Translations under genes and position numbers: made by a program
Source of the DNA: Cryobacterium inferilacus
Lineage (GTDB): Bacteria; Actinomycetota; Actinomycetes; Actinomycetales; Microbacteriaceae
Length of the DNA stretch: 47,938 nt
Assembly (NCBI RefSeq): GCF_019599185.1
Contig: NZ_JAIEUL010000026.1
Coordinates: 1-47,938, forward strand
Reading direction: 5' to 3'
Notes under the pieces: generated by a model
Told to the model about the DNA's origin: nothing
Seen by the model: the letters and a program-made list of their open reading frames with translations, nothing else
Databases searched by the model: none
In this document: piece after piece, positions 38,897 through 47,882 of the stretch
Layout: each line of letters starts with the position of its first letter
Numbering within the stretch: the first letter of the stretch is position 1

Positions 38897-41628
38897 GGCT
38901 GACTGAGCCTGGCGCCGGTGAGGATGCCGTGTGCCCAGCGAGCCAGGCGAGTGCGGTCGATCTTGGAGTTGTGGCGGATGTCGGTGGGCAGGCGCGGCAC
39001 CACCAGCACCGCGGCGACGGGATGACCGGCGACCATGCGCACGTCTTCGGCGAGCTCGGGTTCGGCCAGCCCGACCCGGGCGGCCGGGGGTACGGTCTCG
39101 ACCACGATGACGATCTGCTGGCTGCCGGCCGGGCCGACGCCCACGGCAGCGGAGCGAGCGACATCGTGCAGCGCGGACACGGCGATCTCGGGGCCGACGG
39201 GAGTGACGACGCCGAGCGCCGTGGTGATCACGTGCGGCATCCGCCCCTCGACCCAGAGCCGGCCAGCGGCATCCAGGTGGCCCACGTCGCCGGTGCGGTG
39301 CCAGCGTTCGCCAGCCGTGACCGCACGGGTAGCGGCCAGGTCGGTGAGCCACAGCTTGTCGTAGTGGTTCTTCACGTGCGGGGCGGAGACCACGATCTCG
39401 CCGGTGACACCGGCGGTTTCCGACAGCTCGCCGACGGCGGCGCCGGTCTCGTCGAGGGCGCTGATCCGCACCCGGGTGGTGGCGGTGGGCGTGCCGACGC
39501 AGACGCCGCCGGGTCCGCGAGCCACGTCGTCCTGCGCGGCGGCACGGATGCCCTCCAGCGTGATGTCGGTCATCAGCAGGCCCTCGGTCATGCCGTACGG
39601 CGTGTGCGCGCTGGCGCCCGGCATGAGCGCCGCGGCCGAGGCGAGCAGCGGCTCTGACACCGGGGCGCCGGCGGAGAGAAAGCTCCTCACCCCGGCGAGC
39701 GCGGCGTGGTCGGCGGGGCCGAGTTCATCCTGGGTGGCCACGACGTTGGCCAGGGCGGCCGGGGACAGGAACACCACGGTGGCGTCGATGGCCGCCACAG
39801 CGGCGGCGACGGCCGTGGCCGTGAGGGTCTTCGGCGCGGTGACGTCCATGTCCGGCGTCACCGAGCGGGCGCCCAGGGCGGGGCCGAGCAGGGCGAACGG
39901 TGCGAAACCGGCGACCAGACCGGTGCCGCGGCCGACGCCGTACTGGGCGTGCAGCGCACGGCTGACCGCGGCCAGCTGACCGTGGGTGTACACGACGCCC
40001 TTGGCGGGTCCGGTGGAGCCGGAGGTGAAGAGCACCGCGGCGACATCGGTCGGCTGCGGGGGTTCGGGCAGTTCCTCGTCGCGGCCCAGCGAGATGAGAT
40101 CGGCCAGGGCGTAGGAGACGCCGAGGGCGCGGCGGCTGGCGGCTGGCAGCCGGGCGATGGAGATCTTCTGGCCGGGCCAGCCCAGGGCGCGGGCGGCCAT
40201 CAGCCCGGGGACGGCGCCGATGACGTGGTCGGGCCGGGCGCCGCGCACGGCGCGGGTCAGCCCGGTGAGGCCGAGGCCGGCATCCGCCACGACCACGATC
40301 GCGCCGAGGCGGATGCAGGCGTAGAGAACCGCGGTGAGGTCGGCGCTCGGCGGAACCAGCAGCGACACCCGGTCGCCCCGGCGCACACCGACCTGGTGGA
40401 GGCCGGCCGCGATCTCGCGCACCCGGCGGGAGAGCAGGCGCCAGCTGACGACGCGAGGGCCGGCCCCGGCGCCGGGCGCCATGTCGATGAGGGCGGTCTC
40501 GTCGCTGTTCTGCAGCTCGTCGAGGTAGTGCCAGAGCGGCTGGTACTGCGCGTCGGCGGGGGTCTCGACAGGCTCGACCAGCGGGTCCGGCTCGACCAGC
40601 GGGTCGGGCTCGACCACCGGCGCCGGCTCGACCAACGGCGCCGGCTCGACCAGCGCATTCGCCGCCAGCCAGGTCAGTGCTGCCCCGGCATAGTCGACGT
40701 CCTCGATGATCAGGTGCCCCGCGCCCTCGAACCTGTGCACGTCGGCGTGCGGCAGCCGGGCGATCAGGTCGTCCAGGTACCCGTCGCTGAAGATCGGGTC
40801 TTGCGGGCCCCAAAGCATGAGGGCCGGCACCTCAAGCGCGCGAATCCCCTCGGCGATGCGGTCCAGTTCGGGGTAGCTGTCGTGGTCGGCATCCACCGGG
40901 ATGTCGGCGACGAATCCGCCGATGCCGCCGCGTCTGGCGGCCGTGCGATACGGCGCCCGGTAGCCGCTTTTGACCGCTCCGGTCAGCCCAGGGTGGCCGA
41001 GGGCCAGGGTGGTGTCGAGGAACGCGGTGCTGAGCACCGTGCCGGTGCCGAGGACGCCGCGGGCGAGGGCGAGCCGCAGCGGCGCCGGGATGGGCTCCGC
41101 CTCGTTCTGATGGATGGCGGTGTTCAGCAGCATGACGCCGGCGAGGAGCTCGGGGTGGTCGACCGCCCACCCCAGGGACACCACGCCTCCCCAGTCGTGG
41201 CCGAACGTGAGAACGGGCCCGGTGAGACCGAGGGTGTTGGTGAGGTCGCCGAGGTCCTGCACCCGTCGGGCCAGGGGACGGGCGGCTCCGGTGCGCTCGG
41301 AGAAACCCATGTCGAGCTGGTCGACGGCGATGATCCGCCAGGCCGGCTGACCGGCAGCCGCCGCCTCGGTGGCCTGGGCGACCAGGTCACGCCACAGGTA
41401 GGACCAGGTGGGGTTGCCGTGCACACACAGCACGGTTCCCACCGGTTCGACGCCGAGTGCGGCCAGCTGCTCCGCGTTGTCGAGCAGGTGCCAGGCGTGC
41501 GTGCCGCCGTCGCTCTGGGCGACGTCCACGATCCGCGACCAGTCCGGGTCGAGACCGGGGAGCCCGCTGGGCGGAACGCTCGCCGGAGCGAGGGCCGTCG
41601 CGGTGCGCGGCAGCCGGTAGCTCACCAC
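38893..41628 (-). CDS. oleBC: OleBC fusion: beta-lactone decarboxylase and beta-lactone synthetase
   Basis: A 911-residue fusion like that of Micrococcus. OleC (C-terminal, about 360-911) is an AMP-ligase-fold enzyme that closes the beta-hydroxy acid to a beta-lactone; its P-loop is VLFTSGSTGPAKGVVYTHG, with TPYGMTEGLLM and WHRTGDVGHLDAAGR later. OleB (N-terminal, about 1-320) is a haloalkane-dehalogenase-fold enzyme that decarboxylates the lactone to a cis-olefin; nucleophile Asp145 lies in GHDWGG and the His in GAGHLI. Residues about 324-358 form a linker of repeated LVEPxP units. GTG 41628 has GGAG seven bases upstream; GTG 41625 is the alternative. Confidence 0.94.
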   Translation of the reverse strand: MVSYRLPRTATALAPASVPPSGLPGLDPDWSRIVDVAQSDGGTHAWHLLDNAEQLAALGVEPVGTVLCVHGNPTWSYLWRDLVAQATEAAAAGQPAWRIIAVDQLDMGFSERTGAARPLARRVQDLGDLTNTLGLTGPVLTFGHDWGGVVSLGWAVDHPELLAGVMLLNTAIHQNEAEPIPAPLRLALARGVLGTGTVLSTAFLDTTLALGHPGLTGAVKSGYRAPYRTAARRGGIGGFVADIPVDADHDSYPELDRIAEGIRALEVPALMLWGPQDPIFSDGYLDDLIARLPHADVHRFEGAGHLIIEDVDYAGAALTWLAANALVEPAPLVEPAPVVEPDPLVEPDPLVEPVETPADAQYQPLWHYLDELQNSDETALIDMAPGAGAGPRVVSWRLLSRRVREIAAGLHQVGVRRGDRVSLLVPPSADLTAVLYACIRLGAIVVVADAGLGLTGLTRAVRGARPDHVIGAVPGLMAARALGWPGQKISIARLPAASRRALGVSYALADLISLGRDEELPEPPQPTDVAAVLFTSGSTGPAKGVVYTHGQLAAVSRALHAQYGVGRGTGLVAGFAPFALLGPALGARSVTPDMDVTAPKTLTATAVAAAVAAIDATVVFLSPAALANVVATQDELGPADHAALAGVRSFLSAGAPVSEPLLASAAALMPGASAHTPYGMTEGLLMTDITLEGIRAAAQDDVARGPGGVCVGTPTATTRVRISALDETGAAVGELSETAGVTGEIVVSAPHVKNHYDKLWLTDLAATRAVTAGERWHRTGDVGHLDAAGRLWVEGRMPHVITTALGVVTPVGPEIAVSALHDVARSAAVGVGPAGSQQIVIVVETVPPAARVGLAEPELAEDVRMVAGHPVAAVLVVPRLPTDIRHNSKIDRTRLARWAHGILTGARLSQP
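40556..40660. repeat. 18-base tandem repeat in the OleB-OleC linker
   Basis: On the minus strand five units of about 18 bases begin CTGGTCGAGCC (or TTGGTCGAGCC/GTGGTCGAGCC), and the last runs on as TGTCGAGACCCC. Translated, they give the LVEPAP, LVEPDP and LVEPVETP series. The unit is the core of the intergenic palindrome at 47636-47938. Confidence 0.9.
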
Positions 41629-42644
41629 GCGATCTCCATCATGGCCGTGTTCAGGCCGGAGCCGACGCCCATCAGGAGCACGCGGTTGCCGGGCACAAGG
41701 TGCTCGGTTTCCTGCGACAGGGTGATCGGGATGGAGGCTGGACCCACGTTGCCGTAGGTGGGGTAGGTCAGCGGCACCCGGGTGCGGTCGAGGCCGGTGG
41801 CCTTGACGATGGCGTTGGTGTGCACATCCGACACCTGGTGCAGGATGTAGCGGTCCATATTCGACCAGCTCCAGTCCCGTTTGGCTTCGGTCCACGCCGA
41901 GACGACCAGTTCCATGCCGCCCTTGAGCAGCGCCTTGGCATCGGTGAACATGCCGTCCACACTGCCGACGCAGAGGTCGTTGAACTGGGTGGCCGCTCGG
42001 GTCACACCGCCCAGGATGCGGTGGCCTTCAGGATGATCGTCGGCCCGCCCCAGCACGGCCGCAGCGGCACCGGAGCCGAGGGTGAGGCTGGCGAACTCGC
42101 TCATGAAGTCCTTGCGGCCGATATCGGGCCGGCCGAGACGTTCGATGGTGTTCGTCTGGATCTCGTCGGCGTCCTCACCGTCGATGATCACGGCGTACTT
42201 GATCTGGCCGGAGTCGATCAGCTGGGCCGCCAGGGTCATGCCGTTGACGAAGCCCAGGCAGGCGTTGGCGATGTCGAAGTTCGTCGCAGACGACGGCAAC
42301 CCGAGGCCGTGGTGGATGCGCACGGCCACCGAGGGCTCCAGGTGCTTGCGGGTGACCGAGGTGTTGATCATCAGCCCGACCTCGCTGGGATCCACCCCCG
42401 CCTGAGCGAGGGCGCGCTTGCCTGCGGAGACGGCGGCGTCGTCGAACGCCTGGCCCACGGCCCAGTTGCGCCGTTCGTGCACCCCGGCGACACGCTGCAG
42501 GAGGCCCTTGGGCAGGCGCAGGCGTTTGAGTGCCGGCTGCAGGCGCCGGTCGATCTCCTCCGACGTCGTGACCCTGGGGGCGATGGTCGTGGCGATCGAC
42601 AACAATGCGACGTTGCGGTGCATCGTTGTTGCGTTTCCGTCCAA
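41622..42644 (-). CDS. oleA: OleA, acyl-CoA condensing thiolase
   Basis: A 340-residue thiolase-superfamily enzyme that joins two fatty acyl-CoAs head to head by a non-decarboxylative Claisen condensation, the first step of long-chain olefin synthesis. Catalytic Cys129 lies in FDIANACLGFVNGM; the His is in ILHQVSDVHT and the Asn in YGNVGPASIP; the C-terminus VGSGLNTAMMEIAW matches OleA. The start is taken as TTG 42644 because AGGGGA lies five bases upstream and the following DGNAT resembles Micrococcus OleA from memory; ATG 42623 is the alternative (333 residues). A TAGATT -10-like box lies further upstream on the same strand. Confidence 0.93.
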   Translation of the reverse strand: MDGNATTMHRNVALLSIATTIAPRVTTSEEIDRRLQPALKRLRLPKGLLQRVAGVHERRNWAVGQAFDDAAVSAGKRALAQAGVDPSEVGLMINTSVTRKHLEPSVAVRIHHGLGLPSSATNFDIANACLGFVNGMTLAAQLIDSGQIKYAVIIDGEDADEIQTNTIERLGRPDIGRKDFMSEFASLTLGSGAAAAVLGRADDHPEGHRILGGVTRAATQFNDLCVGSVDGMFTDAKALLKGGMELVVSAWTEAKRDWSWSNMDRYILHQVSDVHTNAIVKATGLDRTRVPLTYPTYGNVGPASIPITLSQETEHLVPGNRVLLMGVGSGLNTAMMEIAW

Positions 42645-42902
42645 CGGGGTCCCCTGTCGAGTTTTGGGTAGCGACAAATCTAGTCCTATCGATTTTCTCT
42701 CAGGAGTCTGAGCGGCAACCGTGTGGTAGCTGAAGCCAGCAGCGACCGCGTCCGCCCGGTCGGCTCCGCCACGGCTACCCTCCATTATCAGCCCTTTCGT
42801 CAGGCATCCCAGCATTGAGACCGGTGTACCCCGATTGGGCCCGTGCGGCCAGACGTGCTGGTGCGGTACGCCCGGATGGCCGCTGCTGGGGCGTCAGCGG
42901 CG

Positions 42903-45900
42903 CTACACGACCTCGTCGGTGAGGGTGCTGGGATTTCCGAACCGGTGCGCGGTGATGGAGATCGCCTGTTCCCGCAGGAACGGCAACAACTCGACCCGGC
43001 CGGACTGGGTGACGGGCTGCGCGTAGACGGCGATATCGGGGCTGCCCCCGAGGGCATGCGCGAGCGCCGTGGCGGCTTCGGTGGCTCCGACCAGGGGGTC
43101 GCCGCCCACCAGTCGAACGCGGCTGGTGGTCAGCTCGCCCGCCGCGGCACGCGCCAGCCACTCGGCATCCGACTCGATGATCACCTGGATCCCGCGCGGG
43201 GTGAGCACGGAGCGCACCCTGTCCGGTAGCTCGAGTGGGCTGGAGACGGTGAACTTCGACTTGGACAGCAGGCCCGCCGCGATGACCCGCAACAGCAGGG
43301 CGAGGTTGCCGTCCTCGCCCAGGCGCACGGTGACGGGCAGGGGCAGGTACCGGAACAGGTTCCGCTCCAGCCCGAGGGCGGAGACATCGGTGACGGCGTT
43401 GAATTCCTCACGCCAGGCGAGGGCGTCGCTGAGGGCCGAACGGCGGAGCACATCGAATTCCTCGTAGGGCAGCGACGGCTGGGATGCCTCGATGAGGTCG
43501 GTGATCCGGTCTTCGAGGCCCCGCAGGTGCAGGGTGGAACTGTTGCGACCTGGGTCGGTGACCCAGCTGCCCAGGCCGAAGAGGTAGTTCGGTCCGCCGG
43601 CCTTGTGGCCGGGCCCCACGGCGGAGCGCTTCCAGCCGCCGAACGGCTGGCGTTGCACGATCGCCCCGGTGATTCCCCGGTTCACGTACAGGTTCCCGGC
43701 CTGCACGGTGTCGACCCATTCGGTGATCTCCTGCTCGTCGAGGGAGTGCAGTCCGGCGGTGAGTCCGTACTCGACGGCGTTCTGGTAGCGGATGGCGTCC
43801 GCCAGTGTGCGGGCGTGCATCACCCCGAGTACCGGGCCGAAGAACTCGGTGAGGTGGAAGTAGGAGCCGGCCGTGACGCCGGAACGGATGCCGGGTGACC
43901 ACAGCTGGCCGACGCCGGTTTCCAGCGGGTCGTCGAGCAGTTTCGGCTCGACCAGCCAGCGTTCACCGGCGCCGAGCTCGGTGAGTGCGTGCAGGAGCTT
44001 GCCGGTCGCTGGCTCGATGATCGGGCCCATCTGGCTGTCGGGGTCGGCCGGACGGCCCACGCGCAGTGACGTCGCCGCATCCACCAGCTGGCCCAGGAAT
44101 CTGGTGGACCTGGCGGCTGACCCGACGAGGATCACCAGGCTGGCGGCGGAACACTTCTGCCCGGCGTGACCGAACGCGCTCTTGACCACGTCGGCGGCGG
44201 CCAGATCGAAGTCGGCGGACGGGGTGACGATGATGGCGTTCTTGCCGCTCGTCTCGGCCAGGAGCGGGAGGTCCTCGCGCAGCCCGCGGAAGGTGTGGGC
44301 GGTCTCGTAGGCGCCGGTGAGGATCACCCTGTCGACATCGGGGTGAGCAAGTAGCCGGCTGCCGAGAGCGCGGTCGGACAGGTCGATGAGGGCGAGCAGG
44401 TCCCGCGGGATCCCGGCCTCCCAGAGCGCTTCGACGAGCACGGCCCCGGTGCGCTGGGCCAGCGAGGCCGGTTTGATGATGACGCCGGATCCGGCGGCGA
44501 GGGCCGCGAGGACCCCGCCGGCCGGAATCGCCACCGGGAAGTTCCACGGCGGCGTGACCACGGTCAACCGGGCGGGCACGAAGGTCGCGCCCTGCACTCG
44601 GTCGAGGTCGCGGGCACGTTCGGCGTAGTAGTGGGCGAAGTCGATCGCTTCACTCACCTCCGGGTCGCCCTCCGCGATGGTCTTTCCGGTTTCGGAGGCC
44701 ATCACTTCGATCAGGCGGGCACGATGGGCGGCCAGGACCTGGCCGGCCCGGTGCAGAATGACGGCTCGCTGGGCACCGGATTGTGCCGCCCACGCGGCGG
44801 CAGCTCCGGTGACCGTCGTGATGATCTCGTCGAGCCGGTCGGTGTCGTCGACGCTGGCCTGGCCGATGGTGTCGATACCCAGCCGGGAGTGCTCCACCCG
44901 GCCCAGGATCGCGCGGCCCCAGGCGCGGTTGGCCGGCAGCGAGGGATCGGTGTCCGGTTCGTTGTGGAATCCGCCCAGCGCCGACAGACTCCGTGAGACG
45001 GACCCCCGGGTGAGGCCGAGCACCATGGCGGTGAGGTTCGGGTCGTCCTCGTCGGCAGGTGGGGTGGTGAGCGCGGGGGTGTCCGGCAGCCCGGGCGTCT
45101 GGCCGAGGGGAACGACAACGGAGCGATCCTGCACCCGGGCGGGGGTGGGCGCCGGGGTGGCGGAGCCCGGTGTGTGTGCGGAGGCTTCGAGGGCGGCCAG
45201 CGAGGAGAGGAACCGTTCCTTCTCCCGGTCGAACAGCGCGGGAGTGTCGGCCAGTTCGAACACGGCGGACATGAAGTTCTCGTCGCTGGCGTTCTCTTCC
45301 AGCCGGCGCACCAGGTAGTGGATCGCGACGTCGAACTCGGCCGGGTCCACAACGGGGGTGTACAGCCGCAGCCCACCCACGTCCTTCTTCACCGCTTCGG
45401 CCTGGCTGGTGGCCATGCCCAGGAGCATTTCGACGTCGACGCGGTCGTCCACCCCGCGCTGCTGGGCGAGGAGGTGCGCGTAGGCGAGATCGAAGAGGTT
45501 GTGACCGGCGACACCGATGCGCACGGCGTCGGTGTTCTGCGGGGTGAGGGCCCAGTTCAGCATCCGCTTGTAGTTGGTGTCGGTTTCCTGCTTGCTGCCG
45601 TAGGTGGCCAGCGGCCAGCCGTGCACGACCGCGTCGACGCGCTCCATGGCCAGGTTGGCGCCCTTGACGACACGCACCTTGATGGCAGCGCCACCGCCCG
45701 CACGACGGGCGTGCGCCCACTGGGTCAGTTCCTGCAGTGCGCCCAGGGCATCCGGCAGGTAGGCCTGCAACACGATCCCGGCCTCGAGGTTGGCCAGTTG
45801 CGGCTGATCGAGGATGCGTTCGAACACCGCGATGGTGAGACCGAGGTCGCGGTACTCCTCCATGTCGAGGTTGATGAACTTGGGGGTGGGTGATGCGGCG

Positions 45901-46532
45901 GCCAGCTCGTACAGCGGGGTGAGGCGCTCCACCACCCGGTCGACGGCCTCGTCGAACGCCCACATCGAGAGCTGGCTGATGATGGCGGACACCTTGATCG
46001 AGACGTAGTCGACGTCGTCGCGGGCCAGGAGTTCCCTGGTTCCGTTCAGTCGGCGCAGAGCCTCCTTCTCACCGAGCACGGCTTCGCCGAGCAGGTTGAT
46101 GTTCAGTCGGTTGCCTGACTCGCGCAGGTGCTCGATGGCCGGGCCGAGCTTGTCCGGGGTGGCGTCCACGACGAGGTGGCCGACCATCTGGCGCAGTGCC
46201 TTGCGCGCCGCGGGGATGACCACCCAGGGCAGTACTGGGCCCAGCACACCACCCACCCCGATGGCTCCGCGAAGCACCGGCGGCAGGAAATCGGGCGCCA
46301 ATTTGGCGACGCGCTGCAGGTTGTACCCGGCGACCATGACGTCCTCCGGGCGCATGACGCCGTCCACAAAACCCACGGTGAAATCCAGCCCGTTGGGGTC
46401 CTTGAGCACACCGGCCAAGCGCTGCGCGGAGACGTCGGCTGGGATTTCGACGCTGTCCGCCAACCACTTGGTGACGAGGGCCACGACCTCCGCACCGAGG
46501 TCCTGCTGCACGTTCGGAGTGGGATTGGTCAT
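42903..46532 (-). CDS. putA: Bifunctional proline dehydrogenase / glutamate-semialdehyde dehydrogenase
   Basis: A 1209-residue enzyme that oxidises proline to glutamate in two steps, peripheral to the membrane. The FAD-binding proline dehydrogenase barrel (about 90-430) shows INLDMEEYRDLGLTIAVFER, VKGANLAMERVD and YGSKQETDTNYKRML. The aldehyde dehydrogenase domain (about 530-1000) has PPWNFPVAIPAGGVLAALAAG, catalytic Glu in LAETSGKNAII and Cys794 in GHAGQKCSAAS. A C-terminal region of about 200 residues follows. No N-terminal ribbon-helix-helix is present, so it does not self-regulate. The ATG overlaps the deaminase stop (ATGA), and TAACCT seven bases before it could be a separate leaderless promoter. 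Confidence 0.96.
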   Translation of the reverse strand: MTNPTPNVQQDLGAEVVALVTKWLADSVEIPADVSAQRLAGVLKDPNGLDFTVGFVDGVMRPEDVMVAGYNLQRVAKLAPDFLPPVLRGAIGVGGVLGPVLPWVVIPAARKALRQMVGHLVVDATPDKLGPAIEHLRESGNRLNINLLGEAVLGEKEALRRLNGTRELLARDDVDYVSIKVSAIISQLSMWAFDEAVDRVVERLTPLYELAAASPTPKFINLDMEEYRDLGLTIAVFERILDQPQLANLEAGIVLQAYLPDALGALQELTQWAHARRAGGGAAIKVRVVKGANLAMERVDAVVHGWPLATYGSKQETDTNYKRMLNWALTPQNTDAVRIGVAGHNLFDLAYAHLLAQQRGVDDRVDVEMLLGMATSQAEAVKKDVGGLRLYTPVVDPAEFDVAIHYLVRRLEENASDENFMSAVFELADTPALFDREKERFLSSLAALEASAHTPGSATPAPTPARVQDRSVVVPLGQTPGLPDTPALTTPPADEDDPNLTAMVLGLTRGSVSRSLSALGGFHNEPDTDPSLPANRAWGRAILGRVEHSRLGIDTIGQASVDDTDRLDEIITTVTGAAAAWAAQSGAQRAVILHRAGQVLAAHRARLIEVMASETGKTIAEGDPEVSEAIDFAHYYAERARDLDRVQGATFVPARLTVVTPPWNFPVAIPAGGVLAALAAGSGVIIKPASLAQRTGAVLVEALWEAGIPRDLLALIDLSDRALGSRLLAHPDVDRVILTGAYETAHTFRGLREDLPLLAETSGKNAIIVTPSADFDLAAADVVKSAFGHAGQKCSAASLVILVGSAARSTRFLGQLVDAATSLRVGRPADPDSQMGPIIEPATGKLLHALTELGAGERWLVEPKLLDDPLETGVGQLWSPGIRSGVTAGSYFHLTEFFGPVLGVMHARTLADAIRYQNAVEYGLTAGLHSLDEQEITEWVDTVQAGNLYVNRGITGAIVQRQPFGGWKRSAVGPGHKAGGPNYLFGLGSWVTDPGRNSSTLHLRGLEDRITDLIEASQPSLPYEEFDVLRRSALSDALAWREEFNAVTDVSALGLERNLFRYLPLPVTVRLGEDGNLALLLRVIAAGLLSKSKFTVSSPLELPDRVRSVLTPRGIQVIIESDAEWLARAAAGELTTSRVRLVGGDPLVGATEAATALAHALGGSPDIAVYAQPVTQSGRVELLPFLREQAISITAHRFGNPSTLTDEVV

Positions 46533-47548
46533 GCTCCCGAGGTTAGTCGCAGCAACCCCTCAAGGTGCTCGTCTACAGCGGCGATGTGTCGGCGTTTCTC
46601 GGCCTCTGGCAGGAACGACGCCCGGAAGGAATTGCGGGCCAGGGCGGCCATCTGGTGCGGGCTGAGCGCGAACTCGCGCTCGACCGCGGCGAGGTTATCG
46701 TCGACGTAACCGCCGAAATAGGCCGGGTCGTCGCTGCTGATGGTCACGAGGAGCCCGGCGGCGAGCATGGCCGGCAGCGGATGCTCGGCCAGGGTCGGCG
46801 TGGCATGAAGACACACGTTCGACAGGGGGCACACCGTCAACGGAATCTGGCGTTCCCGCAGGATCTGCACCAACCCGGGGTCCTCGATCGCGCGGATGCC
46901 GTGGTCGACGCGTTCCACGCCGAGCAGGTCGAGTGCCTCATGCACATAGTCAGGCCCACCCTCCTCGCCGGCGTGGGCCACCCGGTGCAGGCCGAGGGCG
47001 CCGGCCCTGGCGAACACCTCGGTGAACAGGGACGGAGGAAAGCCCACTTCAGCGGAGTCCAGCCCGACACCGATGATCTGGTCGAGGTACGGAACGGCCG
47101 CCTCGAGCGTTTCGAGGGCAGCTTCACCGCCCAGGTGGCGCAGGAAGCAGAGTATGAGGTCGGCCGAGATGCCGAGGTCCCTGCGGGCGTCGATCAGTGC
47201 CCGGCTGAGTCCGCCGAAGACCACGGCCAGCGGGATGCCGTTGGCCAAGTGAGTTTGCGGGTCGAAGAAGATCTCGGCCCGGCGCACCCCCGCCCGCGTC
47301 GCCCGTGCCAGGTAGGCCATCGCCAGATCGTAGAAGTCGTTCTCGCAGCGGAGCACGGCGAGGTTGGCGTAGTAGATATCCAGAAAGGACTGCAGGTCGG
47401 TGAACCGGTAGAGCTCGCGGAGCGCCTCGGGATCGTAGCTGGGCAGGGCCACATTGTTGCGGCGGGCCAGGGTCACCAGGAGTTCGGTCTCGAGGGTGCC
47501 CTCGATGTGCACATGCAGTTCGGCGACGGGCCAGGTGGCGACGGTCAT
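46529..47548 (-). CDS. Adenine deaminase of the adenosine-deaminase family
   Basis: A 339-residue metal-dependent deaminase. The motif ELHVHIEGTLE (His12, His14) with Glu instead of the Asp-Gly-Ser of true adenosine deaminases, and FFDPQTHLANG, are typical of the fungal and bacterial adenine deaminase subgroup (Aah1-like), which converts adenine to hypoxanthine. VAHAGEEGGPDY holds the next metal His and catalytic Glu; SSDDPAYFGGYV holds the metal Asp. The start ATG 47548 has GGGAGAAA just upstream. It precedes putA with a four-base overlap, but no metabolic link is obvious. Confidence 0.9.
   Translation of the reverse strand: MTVATWPVAELHVHIEGTLETELLVTLARRNNVALPSYDPEALRELYRFTDLQSFLDIYYANLAVLRCENDFYDLAMAYLARATRAGVRRAEIFFDPQTHLANGIPLAVVFGGLSRALIDARRDLGISADLILCFLRHLGGEAALETLEAAVPYLDQIIGVGLDSAEVGFPPSLFTEVFARAGALGLHRVAHAGEEGGPDYVHEALDLLGVERVDHGIRAIEDPGLVQILRERQIPLTVCPLSNVCLHATPTLAEHPLPAMLAAGLLVTISSDDPAYFGGYVDDNLAAVEREFALSPHQMAALARNSFRASFLPEAEKRRHIAAVDEHLEGLLRLTSGA
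46540..46545 (-). promoter_or_regulatory. Candidate leaderless -10 box of putA
   Basis: TAACCT on the minus strand, seven bases before the putA ATG and inside the last codons of the deaminase gene. GGGAG is only one base from the ATG and cannot serve as a normal ribosome site. Confidence 0.5.
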
Positions 47549-47635
47549 AGTTTTCTCCCACGGGTCTCGAAGTCGATCCCCCAAACTACCGTCTTGCCCG
47601 GCCGCGGGTTAAACGCAGAATGGGTCGCACCCCTA

Positions 47636-47705
47636 CGTTGGTCGAGCTTGTCGAGACCTGCGCTCCGCAGGTCCGCGTGCGGGGTCTCGACAGGCTCGAC
47701 CAACG
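47636..47705. repeat. TTGGTCGAGCTTGTCGAG palindrome, element 1
   Basis: A 23-base arm from CGTTGGTCGAGC at 47636 to 47658 pairs with 47683-47705 (GGTCTCGACAGGCTCGACC, then AACG) through all positions, one as a G-U pair. The loop contains a smaller CTGCG/CGCAG hairpin. This is a REP-like unit. Confidence 0.9.
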
Positions 47706-47757
47706 ACGTGGGGACGTCCACGAGGCCGGGTCGCGGATGCTTGTGGGTCGCTCCCTA

Positions 47758-47859
47758 CGTTGGTCGAGCTTGTCGAGACCTGGAGAGGTTCCTGCGGGCG
47801 CCCCGGCCGGCGGTGCGTTCCGCAGTCCGCGTGCGGGGTCTCGACAGGCTCGACCAGCG
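47758..47859. repeat. TTGGTCGAGCTTGTCGAG palindrome, element 2
   Basis: The same arms as element 1 (47758-47780 and 47837-47859) with a longer 56-base loop. Both elements are preceded by GGGTCGC and CCCTACGTTGG, so the unit including flanks has been duplicated. Confidence 0.88.
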
Positions 47860-47882
47860 ATGTGGGCGCATTGCCGATTGCG

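Noticed and set aside
39706..41757. A 683-codon plus-strand frame opposite oleBC
   Set aside because: The oleBC frame has complete OleB and OleC motifs; the opposite frame has none and starts without any ribosome site or -10 box.
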